Source: Pinus tabuliformis (Eukaryota > Streptophyta > Pinopsida > Pinales > Pinaceae). From it: a stretch of 64,000 bases of DNA. The stretch covers positions 1,672,589,172 to 1,672,653,171 of the forward strand of contig CM062816.1 of NCBI GenBank assembly GCA_031772625.1, written 5' to 3'. Below are positions 1-12,009 of this stretch, piece after piece. The number at the start of each line of letters is the position of its first letter. Position 1 is the stretch's first letter. The position numbers and the translations under genes are program-made. The notes under the pieces are model-generated. The model was given only the letters and a program-made list of their open reading frames with translations, had not been told where the DNA came from and did not search any database.

Positions 1-1385
1 CAAGAGAATCTTCGTTAGTAGTTTGGATTATAGACAAGAAATCAGCTACTGTATTTTGTTTCCCTGGCCTATCCAACACAGTAATATTGAATTCTTGTAA
101 AAGTAAAAGCCATCTTGTAACTCTGCCATTAGTAACAGGTTTGTTCATGAGATATCTAATTGCAGAATGATCAGTATGGACAAAAGTTTCATAGCCTGTT
201 ATATAATGTCTAAACTTGTTGATTGCATGAACAACAGCTAAGAACTCTTTCTCAGTCACAGTATAATTTAACTCAGTGGGAGTCAAATTTTTACTGGTGT
301 AGTAAATGGCATAAGGAACTAAATCCTTTTGTCCCAACACAGCTCCTAGAGCTGTATCTGAAGCATCTGTAGAAATATGGAAAGGAAGTTTCCAATTTGG
401 ACCTCTCAAAATGGGTGCTTCAGATATTCTTGTTTTCAAAGTTTCAAATGCAGATTGACAATTAGGATCCCATTTGAATTCACAGTCTTTTGTAAGTAAT
501 TTGAAGAGTGGAGATGCTATTTTGGTGAAGTTTTCAATAAATCTTCTATAGTATCCAGTAAATCCAAGAAAACTTCTAACATCTTTTTGACAATTTGGAA
601 TAGGCAACTTGGAGATGACCTCAACTTTTGATCTATCAACTTTAATCCCATCTCCTGAAATATGATGTCCCAAAACAATCCCTTCAGTAAACATCATAAA
701 GCATTTTTCATGACTTAATGATAGGTTTGTTTCTTTACATCTTATAAGGACTTTTTCCAAATTCTCTATGCCTCTTCAAATGAATTACCATAAACTGTAA
801 AATCATCCATATAAACCTCTACACAATCATGGATTAGATCGGAAAAGATTCCTAGTACTGCCCTTTGAAATGTTGATTAAATAATCCAAAAGGAAGTACT
901 CGGTAAGCAAAAGTTCCCCATGGACAGGTAAATGTGGTCTTGTCCTGATCTTCAGGTGCTACCTGAATCTAATTGTAACCACTAAAACCATCCAAAAATG
1001 AAAAATACTTTTTGCCTGCTAAAGTATCTAATACCTGATCGATAAAGGGTAAAGGAAAGTGATCCTTCAAAGTTGCTTTGTTCAATTCCCTGTAATCAAT
1101 GCATACCCTCCATTTACCATTCTTTTTAGGTACTATAACCAAAGGAGAAACCCATCGGCTATCTGAAATTGGATAAATGAAGTTCACATTAAGTAACTTT
1201 TGGAGCTCTTCTTTCACTATCTCCCTAAGGTTTGGATTCATTCTTCTCTGAGGTTTTCTGATTGGTCTACTGTTTTCCTCAATGTAGATGTGGTGAATGC
1301 AAGTCTTAGGGTCAATACCTTTCATATCGGTATACTCCCATGCAAATGCAGTAGAATGTTTTTGCAAGATTTTGGTTAGTTCTTC
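1..1385 (-). pseudogene. gypsy pol: reverse transcriptase and RNase H (broken)
   Basis: RT begins in the protease frame after the TAG at 1386. It shows WRVCIDYRELNKAT, DHFPLPFID and FSFLDGFSGYN, then an in-frame TAA at 969-971 where Gln is expected. A small deletion and frameshift near 860 interrupt the LPFGLFN motif. The catalytic VEVYMDDFTVYGNS motif is encoded near 775-825. RNase H follows, with STDASDTALGAVLG, TVTEKEFLAVV and VHTDHSAIRYL carrying the acidic catalytic residues, down to about position 1. Integrase would lie outside the window. Multiple lesions make it non-functional. Confidence 0.82.
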
Positions 1386-2654
1386 CTATTGTGATATTTC
1401 CAAATTTTTGTTGATATTCAATGTTTTTCCTGGAAAGATCTCAATGGCGGAACTACCAAATTCTTCTATAGAGAAAAGAGACATTTGTCTAGATGATAGA
1501 TACTCAATGCAGGAATCTAACATAAATTGTGTGTGGTCATATTCTGAAGATGTTTCAAAATTTTCTAATGTGTTCAGAATTTGACTATCTTCACTAACTT
1601 CAGAAATGGTAAAGACAGGTTGTATAGTATCTTCATCATCAATCCACTCATTATCTCCTATTTCTGTAATTGCTTTTGCTGGAGGATACAGATTGAATTT
1701 CTTTGTCGAATTACCATCAGAAATATACATATCCCCAGACCTACAACGGATGAAAGCATCGGCTGTGGCTAGCCAAGGTCTTCCTAAGATGAGAGGATGT
1801 CCTCCTAAATTACTCTTGGGAGTTAAAATCATGAAATCCACTGGATATTCCCAAGAGTCTAAGGCAACTGAAATGTCTTCTAATACACCATCTGGTTTAA
1901 TAATTGATCGATCTGCAAGTTGCAGTAAAGTAGGTGTAAAGAGAAGATTAGGAAGTTTCAGCTGTTCCATAGTCTGTCTACTCATAATGTTGATAGCAGC
2001 CCCTAAATCAATCAAAGTATTTGGAATTTCAACCCCATTGATATGTGTTTTGACAATTGGACTACCGGGATCTACATACTTCTGCATAGTAATTTTTCCC
2101 ATCATGATGTCTGCAATTTTCCCTACCAAGTGGATTCTTCTTGTGTCTCTAGGTTTCCTTCCTGGTATTTTAAGACTCAACTCCTTTATTGTTTTTGCTA
2201 GAATATGAATCTCTTTAATGGCTTGTAACAAGGGAATCTTGATACAGACATTCTTCAATTCATCTAGAAAATCATAGTTAGGCAACAAGATTTGTTTTTC
2301 CACCCCTTTGTCAATTTGTAATCTTTCAGGAAAAGGAGGTGCGGATGAAGATGCAGGTTGCTCAACTATAGGAGTTGTGGGGGTTAGCTCTTTTTCTTTT
2401 TCTTTCTGAGTGTTTGGGTTTTGAAGAGATGCTTCAGAACCCTTATTGGCTTCAAGAGATTCTTCCTCATAAATGCTTTGATTTTGGGCATCTATAGAAG
2501 GTTTATCTAGAACTCTACCAGATCTAAGTTGTACATCATTGAGAGGAACAATCATATAAGCAGGAAATTGTTGACCTTCTATCATGTAAGCATTTTGAGG
2601 GTTTTTATTATTGGGGTTTGGCAATGGCTGAGAAGGAAGTTGATTTGACTTCTG
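1386..2654 (-). pseudogene. gypsy pol: linker and aspartic protease
   Basis: This continues the gag frame after the TAA at 2655. A charged, Pro-rich linker precedes an aspartic protease core with the motif LIDLGAAINIM and, further on, HPLILGRPWLATADAF, the usual flap and C-terminal signature of plant gypsy proteases. The active-site triplet reads D-L-G, a variant common in Athila/Tat elements. The frame ends in an in-frame TAG (1386-1388) just before the RT region, a second nonsense mutation. It would process the polyprotein if expressed. Confidence 0.78.
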
Positions 2655-4334
2655 TTAAAATGGAAGCAAGAGTTGAGAATTTGGATTTTGTTGAGAGGGT
2701 TGTTGTTGTTGTTGATATGGCAATGATAGTTGTGGGTTTTGATTTGGAAGTTGTGGAGCTTGTTGGTTTTGAAAAGATGGAGGATATTGATAAAATTGAG
2801 CAAATCTCCCATAAGGATTTTGCATACCTTGTACCCATGATTGAAAAGGATTTTGAGGTTGGGACCAAGGTTGTTGCCAAGGATTCCAATTTGGTGGGAG
2901 TTGAAAGTTCATAGAGTTGTTAAACCCTTGATTTTGTTGCCCCTGCCAAGGTCTCCTTGCAACAAAACAGAGAGACTCAATTGTATTTGGATCTTCTTGA
3001 AAGACAGCTTTGAGCCCAGGAATTGAAGGACAATCCTTGGTCTCATGATTCTCTGAACAGATCACACATGTTTCTACAACCTTTGCATCCAAGGGACATT
3101 CCCTAAGAGCATGTTTTTTTCTACATTTTGGGCAAAAGATGGCTAAAGCTTCAACTTCTGCTTTCTGCTTATTGTGGATCTTAAGAGTGTCTAGTTGCTC
3201 ACTAAGACTCCCTAAGATATCAGTTTTGAATTCATCAAGCATATTGCCAATCTCAGCCCTACTTACTGATCCAGTTGTAGATTTGTTTGCTCTGATGAGA
3301 GAAGGATCTCTAGGCCCTTTTCCAGTTTTAGATTTTCCTCTTGAGAGATGGACACACAGTTCTGCTATGTCATGAAGTGGAAGTTGAGATATGTCTCCTT
3401 TTCCCATCATGTTCAAAATATCTATCCATTCATCTCTAATGGCTTTTAATAAAAGGGCTTTCAAGGTCTCCTCATCTAAGTTACTCATTTTTGCTTTTTT
3501 CAGATTGTATTGGAATCTTTCAAGTAAATCCTCCAAGTTTTCATCTTCTTTTTGTACCATTTTGAATACCTCATCCTTGTGATTGGTGGGCATACAATAG
3601 TTCGGGTACCTATCCAAAAATGTTTGTTTCATATCATTCCAAGTCCTAATGGATTGAGTGAGTAATCCCATGAACCATTTCAAAGCTACTCCTTTCAATG
3701 TTGAAGGAAACAGTTTGAGTTTTTGAGCGTCTTCCAGATAATCATAGGTTCGACGCACGACCTCAAACTCAAATAGAAATGTTTCAGGATCTTCATTTCT
3801 TAACCCATGAAAGTTTGGGAGGACAGATGGTGAAATATTTTTCGTTGTTGCTCGAGAATCCTCATCGACTATAGGAAATCCAAATGAGTTATCTCCATCC
3901 CTATTTCCCCCATTGTTACCTCTACCTCCTCCATTATTTCCTCCTCCTCCTCCTCTACCTCTACCTCTACCAAATCCGTTTACTCCCTCTTCTGTCATGA
4001 TAGTTTCCCCATAGACTTTAGAGTCCTCTGGTTCCTCTACTAAGGGCGAACGAGGAGGAATTTCTCCCTCTTCTTCCTCAAGTGATTCTACTTCTTCAAT
4101 TACAATTTGTCTCCCTGTAGAAGGAAAGAAAGGATCTATTCCTAATTCAGATTTGATGGATGGCGTGGGAGAGTCAACTACTGCCTCTTGAATTCCAGGA
4201 ATCTTAGGGCTAGGAGTGTAGGTTGGAGATGATGGAGGTGTCTCTTGTCTATTCCTTGAAGTAGAAGGAGTTGTAAAAATCGAACTCTTGGCTCTAGCTA
4301 AAAACCTTCCCCTAGAGTCTCTTGCTCTATGCAT
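2655..4334 (-). pseudogene. gypsy Gag polyprotein (559 codons, then premature stop)
   Basis: Gag would form the cytoplasmic virus-like particle of the retrotransposon. A low-complexity acidic and Ser/Pro N-terminus leads into a Gly/Arg/Asn-rich stretch at about residues 121-150. A retrotransposon-gag helical domain follows at about 165-300 (note LKWFMGLLTQSIRTW). Two CX2CX3HX4C knuckles lie near residues 401-413 and 423-435. The C-terminus is Gln/Pro-rich. The stop at 2655-2657 is a TAA in the same frame as the downstream protease ORF, so gag and pol were probably one continuous frame and this stop is a nonsense mutation. The start is the first ATG after the leader, about 240 bases inside the PBS. 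Confidence 0.82.
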
Positions 4335-4574
4335 GTCATTTTTTTTTAATTTTTCTTCAAGTCGGGCTAATAATTCTCTTTCTGATCTTCCAGGTCACTC
4401 TAGGTGCAAGAAGAGAGCATACTCAAGAAACTATTAAACCAATAACTTTCTCTTTTCTGATCCTCCAGATCACACTAAGTGCAAGAGGAGAGCATACTTT
4501 GAGAGGTTATCAATTTTCTTCCTTGAAATTTTCTTGTTTTTTTTTTTTTGAGAAATTGGCTACCTAATTTCACT

Positions 4575-4592
4575 TCCCCGGCAACGGCGCCA
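4575..4592 (-). other. primer binding site, tRNA-Asp type
   Basis: On the minus strand this reads TGGCGCCGTTGCCGGGGA, the PBS typical of Athila/Tat elements and complementary to the 3' end of tRNA-Asp. It lies 3 nt inside the end of the LTR. Confidence 0.88.
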
Positions 4593-4595
4593 AAA

Positions 4596-6579
4596 TGTTT
4601 GGTCAATTTAGTGTGTTCGAAATTGCTATTTAAAATGTCAATCCGAGGTTCGTAAACTGACGAAGTGAAGTGTACTATATGTACTAGATAACCATTTCCT
4701 TAGTCTTTTGTCGTTTTTGAGTTTTTGAGTTTGTTTTTGGATTTATCTTTCCCTAATGTGTGATGGCGAAAATGAAAGTTAAGTATGGATGGTGATGGTG
4801 ATTTCTACAGTGATTTTCCCAAACTTAAAAGTGCTCAAAAAGAAAGCTTTAAAACAACTGTAATGAAATCAATTCTTAAGAGGAAGTAAATGTATCAAAC
4901 AGTGAACTAATGACAATGGCCCAATATCCTTGCTGCTGAATGAAAAAGAAAGTAAAAACTGAACTTAAAGCAACTCAAACTAAAAGCAAAGAAACTATTT
5001 CACACTACTTCAACTCTTCAGATCCTTTACCCTTCAGCTCAATCTACCTTGTGGGAAGCAATCATGAACAAGTCAAGCAATATGATATCTAAATGGCAAG
5101 AAATTAAATTGCAGAAAGGAAACTAATCACACTACTTCAACTCTTCTGATCCTTTACCCTTCAGCTCAATCTACCTTGTGGGAAGCAATCATGAATAAGT
5201 TTAAGCAATATGATAACTAAATTGCAAGAAATTAAATTGCATAAAGGAAACTAATCACACTACTTCAACTCTTCTGATCCTTTACCCTTCAGCTCAATCT
5301 ACCTTATGGGAAGCAATCATGAATAAGTTTAAGCAATATGATAACTAAATCACACTACAATAAGTAATATTCTGATTTCTTACTAATAGAGTCACTTGAC
5401 TATAGAAAGAAACCATACACTGATGAGTAGTATGATGTCCAAGTAACAGAAAAATAAATAAGCAAATCACAACTTGAAAAAGGACATTGCTGGAATTAAA
5501 CTTCAGAAAATGAAATTTAGCAGGAAGGACAAGATGATCTCATATGTCAATAGTTATCAAAAAGATGAAAATTTGCCCGGGCTGCCTAAGAAAACTTGCA
5601 GAAAATATTGATCAGCTGACAGCTATAAGAAAACAGAAGTGAAAATGTAAACAGCAGTGAATTAAAAACATCTAAACAACATGTTATATACAAGCTAATG
5701 ATTATGAAAACAGAAACATAATAAAATCAAATAACAACTATACAGGGCTTTAGTGCGCAGGGGCCCTCTGCCACCTCAGCCAGTCAACGAACAGTCACAA
5801 GAACGAGCTCAGCAAAGTAGTCTTCTCATGTATTAAAGCAGCAACAACATATATAAAACAAAGTACAGTGGGGTGATAATAGAAACAGTTCAAAAATTAC
5901 ATCGAAAAAGCTTTTACATAGCGTTCATCAACGCGTTATTTATAATGAAAAAGTGCTGAAACTAACTAACTGAATCCTATGCTATTAACTGCGTTGCCAA
6001 AGACACGTAGATCTCCTCAGCTGAGATCTAGCGTAACTGTCATCATGTCTATTAAATCTTCGAAGTGGTAGCTGTTGGATTCAGGTTACAGGGATGATCT
6101 CTAGGTGTTCCGGTGTCTTCGTGGGCTGAGGACTGTGCCACGTAAACGTTCACGTGCTCAAAACAGAGACGTGCCACCGCTAAATTCCTTGGTTGGCTTT
6201 GCCTTTGACCCTTGTTGACTGTGACCTTCTATGGATGATTTGGCTGATTTGAAGGGACACGTTCCATGTACCCGTCACCTGTAGCTTGCCCATGTGGCTC
6301 GTTTCTTCATAGGACACATGTAGCATAGCTTTTAACAAAATAGCTGCGGAATCCTGTGCTGGCTGCGGAAACCTGTGCTGGTTGCGGAAACTGACAAGTT
6401 TGCGCAGCTGCCTGAACAAAAATCTAAACCAAACAACAGTCATAAGCATAGTCAGAAAACCATGTAAAAAGCTCTTTTTAGACTATAATGCAATGATTTA
6501 ACAGCTTGGTGGATGAAGTAAGTGGAAAAAGAAGGCTGAGAGGGTGTATAGGAAGGTGCAGGTTTGAGGCTCAACAACA
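4596..6579 (-). repeat. 5' LTR of the Athila/Tat-like element (about 1.98 kb)
   Basis: The boundaries are the PBS-proximal end (CAAACA on the minus strand) and the TGTTG start at 6579, next to undisturbed copia sequence. The partner LTR is outside the window, so the target duplication (expected tactc, 6580-6584) cannot be confirmed. The LTR contains a 127-bp tandem repeat. Short ORFs inside it, such as 6180-6449, look like chance. Confidence 0.78.
5001..5348. repeat. 127-bp tandem repeat in the LTR, about 2.7 copies
   Basis: Copies begin with cacactacttcaactctt at 5001, 5128 and 5256, giving periods of 127 and 128. The unit includes ccctt cagctcaatctacctt and a gcaatatgata segment. The third copy is partial. 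Confidence 0.9.
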
Positions 6580-7510
6580 TACTCGAGTTACAAACCATAG
6601 AACGCCATCTGTCGATCCTGAAGTATGTATTGCAAATTCAAATTTAACCAAAAACTCAAAACTTTGAAATCTCCTCTAGTATACTGTTCTCAGCTCTGAC
6701 ACCATGTAGAAAATCCTGTAGAGTCACAAGATCATGCAATGTACTAAATAAAAAGACAAGAATCTACTTCTACTTTCAGCCAGCAGAAGCCAATAGATCA
6801 ATGAAAACAATAATCGACAAGAGGAAGATAATCAAAGACACATATCACAATATTTATCACAAGAACAATCCCAGCACTCAGTATAATCAATCTCCTAGCT
6901 CACAAGCAAGCTCAAGCCAAACCTTAACTTCTTCTACTGCTCTCCAAGCCCCTATTTCCTTGCGTAATTCCTATGGTTGAATAGCCCATATTAATGGGAA
7001 TCCAGTGCATCCAAAACTGTGCAATCCAAACTAGGTCCAGTTCCTGACTACATGCATGATCTATACAACTCAGTAAATCATACAACTGATAGTACACTAT
7101 CCTTGCACTCTAGTCTCAACTGGGTCTTTCTCATAATCGACATGCATGAGTTTCTGATGAGGGAATCTTCAGTTAATTGGAGTAGCACTAGTGAATGCAT
7201 TAGTGCACCAACTGACTGTTAACTCTCTATTAGTTCCACAAACAGTTTGGAACTAATTTAACTTAACTTAACTCAGTAAACTGAGTTATCTAATTACAAC
7301 TCATAATTAAACTCATACTGGACCCCTAAAACTTAGGGAGAACATATACATGACTTCAGAAAGACTTCCAACTCGAAATTCCTAAGCTAATTAAGTTAAT
7401 TAAACTTAATTAACTATTTACAAGTTGTTATGAAAATAGAATTCGATTTTAATTCTCAGTTTAATTCAAGGACAAATTAAACTGGAATTTGTTGTTGCCA
7501 TTTCTCAACA
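6580..7510 (-). mobile_element. copia element 5' LTR, PBS and first gag codons
   Basis: The LTR is 6705-7510 (806 bp): on the minus strand it starts TGTTGAGAAATGG and ends TTTTCTACA. The adjacent PBS at 6691-6704 reads TGGTGTCAGAGCTG, one mismatch from the initiator-Met PBS. The first gag codons (MAFYGL) follow near 6607, with an immediate stop, and the gypsy insertion at 6579 cuts off the rest. The same family continues uninterrupted at 32520-36671. Both LTRs have the same flank (cttcc then LINE), so the two loci are copies of one insertion rather than two insertions. Confidence 0.82.
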
Positions 7511-8059
7511 CTTCCAAATGATCAATAAATTTGTTTTGTGTCTATCAGTCATTCTAATCTAGTCCTTTAGAGAGTTGAGGGCAATGTATGTGTGAGTTAC
7601 CACTAACACCCATAGGTTGTTTGAGGAAACCAACCTCCAACCATGTTTGGTAGCCATGGCTTTATAAAATAGATGAATGTTTTTGAAGCCCCCAACCCCC
7701 TAACACTTTTGGCAAGGCAATTCTATCCCACTTTCCCCATGGAAGCGATCCTAAATCTTGCTCACCTACCCAAAGAAAATGAAATCAAATTCTTCTAATT
7801 TTTCCAGCACACATTTTGGAATCCAAGCTAGAAAGACCCAAAATACATAAATGGCTTCTAGCACAAATTTAATTAGAACAATACATCCTACCCTAGAGAG
7901 CCATCGAAAACACTAGATGGTTATACATTTTTGCACCTTAGCTATGAGGCAGAGCTAATCTTTTGTGTAGCAATTTGGTTATAGATGAAATCCAAGTTAT
8001 TTCATCCCTTCCTCTAATGGTTTAGAAGCATATGGTAGAAGTTGTAGAAGATGTTGGGC
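7511..8059 (-). pseudogene. LINE ORF2 fragment, C-terminal of RT
   Basis: The minus strand encodes fragments typical of the end of plant L1 ORF2, such as FVLEAIYVFWVFL near 7850, KLEEFDFIFFG near 7800 and FYKAMATKHGWRLV near 7650. It matches 36672-37231 closely. Similarity stops at about 8059, where the other copy continues into the RT core. It is a fragment with no intact frame. Confidence 0.72.
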
Positions 8060-9779
8060 TTCTGGTATGTTATGGAACCAGCTCAAGAAAAGATAGAAAA
8101 AATAGATCAACGCCTTAGAATTCAGCCTCTTCGAGGGGGCAACCTCCTTTACATTACATAAATGAACAATTATTGGATGATATAAATGAAAAGACCTCCT
8201 TTCTATATATAGGAGTCTAAGGGGTCTGTTATCACTCAGGTTGTTCCCTTTGACTCCTAAGGGAATACGGCCAAGGTAACCACAAACCAATCTTTGGACT
8301 GCAGGTCCTAGCCTACCTGCAGTCGGAGAGGGCTCTCTCTTTACGATTTAGCTTTGTTTAAGGGATGATTTTAGGCTAGATATGATGCACATGGGTTTAT
8401 TTTGAGTTTGGTGGGATGGTTGATCTAGTCAAGTAGAGTTGGCATACAAAGTGTAAGAAGTTCAAACCATTGGGCATGGAGTCAAAGAATGTGAACTGAA
8501 GGGTGCGTTTTCCTTGGCAGAAGAGGGGAATATGGAGTAGGATAGCTACGCATGGCACAATGATTAAATGCTGGAACAAGGATGAAATGGAGGTTAGGGG
8601 ATGAGAGGTAATTAAGGATCTCTCATCCAGCCAAAGAGGGAAAGTGGATGAAGACTATATAGGAGCAATGAAGGATTCCTAAACAGCATTCATAAATGAG
8701 AAATAGCTTAAACATGATCAATTAAGTATGCATATTTATCACTAATTCAGAGGAAAACATAGAAAAGTTACAAGAATTGAGCACAGAGGGCATGAAAGCC
8801 AGCTCTGAACTATTCCTTCTTCCTGCAACTTAGATTATGATATACAGATGATACATATACATATAAATTGATAAACAGAGGGATGAAAGACTTATTGAAC
8901 CATGAGGAAGCACATGAATTCCACATCAAGCTCTTCAGCCATTGAAAGCACAACCAGCCAGTTTAGATGCAAATATTCCAGCAATCTTTGATTACAGAAG
9001 TTCTTAAGCTTATAGCGCAAGTCTGGAATGAGAAATACAACCAACCAACCCTTTACACTATCCAGAGGGTGGTATAAATAGAGAAAATATCTACAAAATA
9101 TCCACGACAGTAGATCTGATAGCAGATTTGGAGAAATGAATGCTTCTAACCTAACATTTATTGCAAATAAATGAAAGAATGCCTATCTACCAGCTGCGCA
9201 GGGACAGCAGCCTCAAGAATGAATTAATATGGTCCTTTGGAGCTCTGCGCTGGCAATTTGCCATAACTGCGCCTTGGGAACTTGCAGCGCTACTCTCAGG
9301 TGTCTTTATACACTGTTCTGGCAATAACTGGGCTTTAAACACTTGAATTGCCTCTTTAGGCGGTTCTGCTACTGCAAAGTGGCTTTAATGCTGGCTTTAA
9401 TGCTCATAACTGTGATCTGGTGGGCTTTGATGGCTTTGAGCTGCTTTATTGACTTTGATGGGGGCCTCTTTAATGTTCTGCTGCTTTTAGGCTGCTGATG
9501 TTTTGAACTGATAGTCTTTGCCGCTTCCTCTGATACTCTTTAACTGTCAAATCGCCCCATTCTGCTCTTTGAATGCAAAATAACTGCTGCAAGTGCTTTC
9601 TGTGGCCTTTGGAATGCTATCGGCGCTCTGGCCGATCAAAACTAGCTTTAAACTTTGAAAAATGGTGCAAACAGGAGGAAAAAGTGTTGCCGACTGTGCC
9701 GAGGCCGATACTGGCCCCCTGGAGCAAAAACAGGGCTTGGAGCGATCTCAAAATAGTTAAGGAAACCATCATTTCCTTT
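8060..9779. other. non-coding interval, no gene recognised
   Basis: No reading frame here resembles a known protein. A TATATATAGG box-like run occurs at about 8203. The inverted pair ctgcaggt/acctgcag lies near 8308-8332. Sequence right of the LINE breakpoint begins TGTTATGG, which could be the start of an LTR, but no matching end or internal region was found. From 9190 the sequence becomes richer in GC and in gctttaatg/ggctttgatgg repeats. Confidence 0.5.
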
Positions 9780-10780
9780 ATACCTGGGCGGGCACGGGCG
9801 CCGCACAGAAAACATTTAAATGGCCCTTTTATTATAAACAGGCGGAATGCCATAAAAACATGAATTTTCATAAAAAACGGCCAAATAGCGACATTGTTCA
9901 TTGAATTAAATCGTGGCCGTTGGATCCGGCGTGGGCCGATCCAACGGCTGGCGCTAAATCGCAATATTGGCGTCGGGCGGACCGGGGGGTGGCACATAAA
10001 CAATCGCTGAAACTGCGTGGACCCGATATGCTATAGGCCCTTCCTTTTATTTGGAATCGCGTCCGGCCCATCGGCGATGTCATATCGGCGGACTTACAAA
10101 AATTTGGTTTCCGGACCCGAAATGCTTTTGTGCCCATTTTTAATGGAGATCGGGTCCGAACCATCGGAACCCATCATATCGGCGGATTTACATTTGAAAC
10201 GGGTCCAACGGACCCGAAATCCCTTTCAAAACTGCCCTTTATAAATTATCGGCTCCGGAATATCGGAGACCTCCCTTTTCACTGTGCCCGGGGACCTTAC
10301 GAACCCGATAGCTTTTACAAAACCCGCCTTTATAATATTTCGGCTCCGGAATATCGGAGCCAAACATAAGGGGTGTTCGCCGATCAAACATGGGCCGTTG
10401 ATTTGGTGAGGGCGATGGACGGCTGAGATTGAGTCGCTGCTTCGCTATCGGCGGGGTCATGGGGGCTGTCACATAGAAACGCCGAAACCCATCGGACCCG
10501 AAATCCTTTATAAGCCGCGCTTTATTACTTTTCGGCTCCGCTGGTCGGAGCCATATGGGAGCGATACGATTACATATGGGTCGTTGATCTGAGGCCCAAA
10601 AATGGATGGCTGTGATTATTTCGGGACTTCGGCAATCGGTGGGGCGGAGGGTTGATATATATGAGATCGCCGAAATGATCCGGGCCATTGGATCGGCGAG
10701 GGCGATGGACGGCTAAGATTTGGTCGCTGTATCGGCGATCGGCGGCCCATTATAACCCATGCCTTATAACCCCGAATATT
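9780..10780. repeat. GC-rich degenerate repeat block with palindromes
   Basis: This block stands out from its AT-rich neighbours. The phrase tttata...tcggctccg(g/c)...cggag recurs at about 10240, 10330 and 10520, each with the inverted pair ggctccg/cggagcc. The phrases ggacccgaaat, atcggcgga and gggcgatggacggct(g/a)agatt also recur. Spacing is roughly 90 to 200 bp. I infer an LTR U3 or similar regulatory tandem array of an unidentified element. The ORFs that cross it on both strands are byproducts of GC content. Confidence 0.6.
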
Positions 10781-11727
10781 TGTGATATGCCGATAAGCGA
10801 TATCGCATCGGCCATTGTTGATCGAACATGCAAAAATTGTTGTTGTTTCAACACAAGACCTCCCTCCCGACTGCGATATTGCATCAGAGGGGGTCCAAAA
10901 GATTCTTTTTTACATCGGCGCAATTTATTATAAAAAAGGCAAGGCAAATGAATTCGGAGGGGTGAGGTAAGTGCTTGGGATGGACTTCTAGGGCATCGGA
11001 AGGTGTCCGATGGCCAAAAAGGGAGGATTCATGCCTTGGAAGGATTCCAAAGGCACTTGGGAGGATTTCTACGTGTATTGAGAGGGGTTTAACGGCCAAA
11101 ACAAAGGGTTTATGCCTTAAAAAGGTAAAACAAGGCCAAAAGGATGATTTTTATACATATGAAGGGAAACTATGCAAAGGAATGAGTCCTTATGCTTTTG
11201 GGAGATGGTTAGAGGGGGTATTGAGGGCTCTTGCTAAGTTTCAGATAAACTTAGCGATTCCCGAGGATGTATATGGTTATCTTTCAACCAGGGGGAGCAG
11301 ATAAGTATATAGGGGAGTAATATACATAGTTTTAGTAGGGGAAGGGGAAATAGATAGGGAGCTACATAGTAAAGTTAGTAGTTAACATGAAAAGTGATAA
11401 GAAAGCGCTAAGTATGTGAATCTTAGGCTATTAAGAGGGAAAATAACTGATAGAAGCAGTATGGACCTTCCTTGAGTGAAGCAGATCTTCACCAAGGCAA
11501 ATGATATGGAGAATGATGAAACTAAGAGGTATCAAGCAGATCTTGACCTCTTTGGGGGAAGTTAGTGAGTAATTTGGGGAAAGAGGAAGAAGGGGAGTTA
11601 GACATGCCTCGCTTGAAGTCCTCCAACTGAAAAACTGCCTCAAACCAAAAATGAATTGCTTATCAAAATTGGAACACAGCAGTGGCACTTAGATTAGCAC
11701 ACTTTCAAGGACAGTTCTTTGGCCATC
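10781..11727. other. interval without a recognised gene
   Basis: A 109-codon plus-strand ORF (10975-11304) has no recognisable motif and is probably chance. A purine-rich run gggggagcag precedes 11300. 11300-11690 holds purine-rich sequence with no identifiable feature. Confidence 0.4.
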
Positions 11728-12009
11728 TGTAGAAAATATGGAGCATTGCAGCATGCATAGAACGACATATTTGGCATGTAAAAATGTCGATCATGAAAGA
11801 TGATTAACCTGTTGTAGCAGGAGGCTAACAGGGTCATAACATAACCAGAGCCGACATAACAATAATAATGTAAGGGCACAATAATAGCAATAGTGGGCTT
11901 CTATGGGGCACATTAGTAACAATATGGGCACTACATGGGTACATCAATATAATAAGTGGGTTGTACTAATAACAATAAGGGGTTACACTAGTAGTATAGG
12001 GGCCCAACA
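11728..12009 (-). repeat. probable chromovirus 3' LTR
   Basis: On the minus strand this starts TGTTGGGCCCC directly after a purine-rich tract (GAAGGAGAGGGGCA) that follows the chromodomain, the expected place for a 3' LTR. It contains five imperfect, roughly 20-30-bp units beginning gggcac or gggtt (11870-12000). The far end at tgtagaaaat (11728) is tentative because no partner LTR is visible. Confidence 0.5.

Larger units (their letters stand above)
1..6579 (-). mobile_element. Ty3/gypsy retrotransposon, Athila/Tat-like, 5' half
   Basis: The minus strand reads, from high to low coordinates: 5' LTR (6579-4596), a tRNA-Asp-type primer binding site, gag, protease, reverse transcriptase and RNase H. 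The element runs off the left edge, so integrase and the 3' LTR are not seen. The LTR starts TGTTG and ends CAAACA. At 6580 the host copia sequence resumes with tactcgag, exactly as in the uninterrupted copia copy near 35787, which fixes the insertion point. The lineage call rests on the Asp-type PBS, the long LTR and RT wording such as DHFPLPFID and FLDGFSGYN. Three in-frame stops and a frameshift make it inactive. Confidence 0.88.

Noticed and set aside
8064..8400. A new LTR beginning TGTTATGG with a TATA-like box
   Set aside because: No matching end, PBS or target duplication could be found, and LINE sequence does not resume afterwards.
10975..11304. 109-codon plus-strand ORF considered as a gene
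   Set aside because: No motif, odd composition and position next to a GC-rich repeat block; no support beyond being open.
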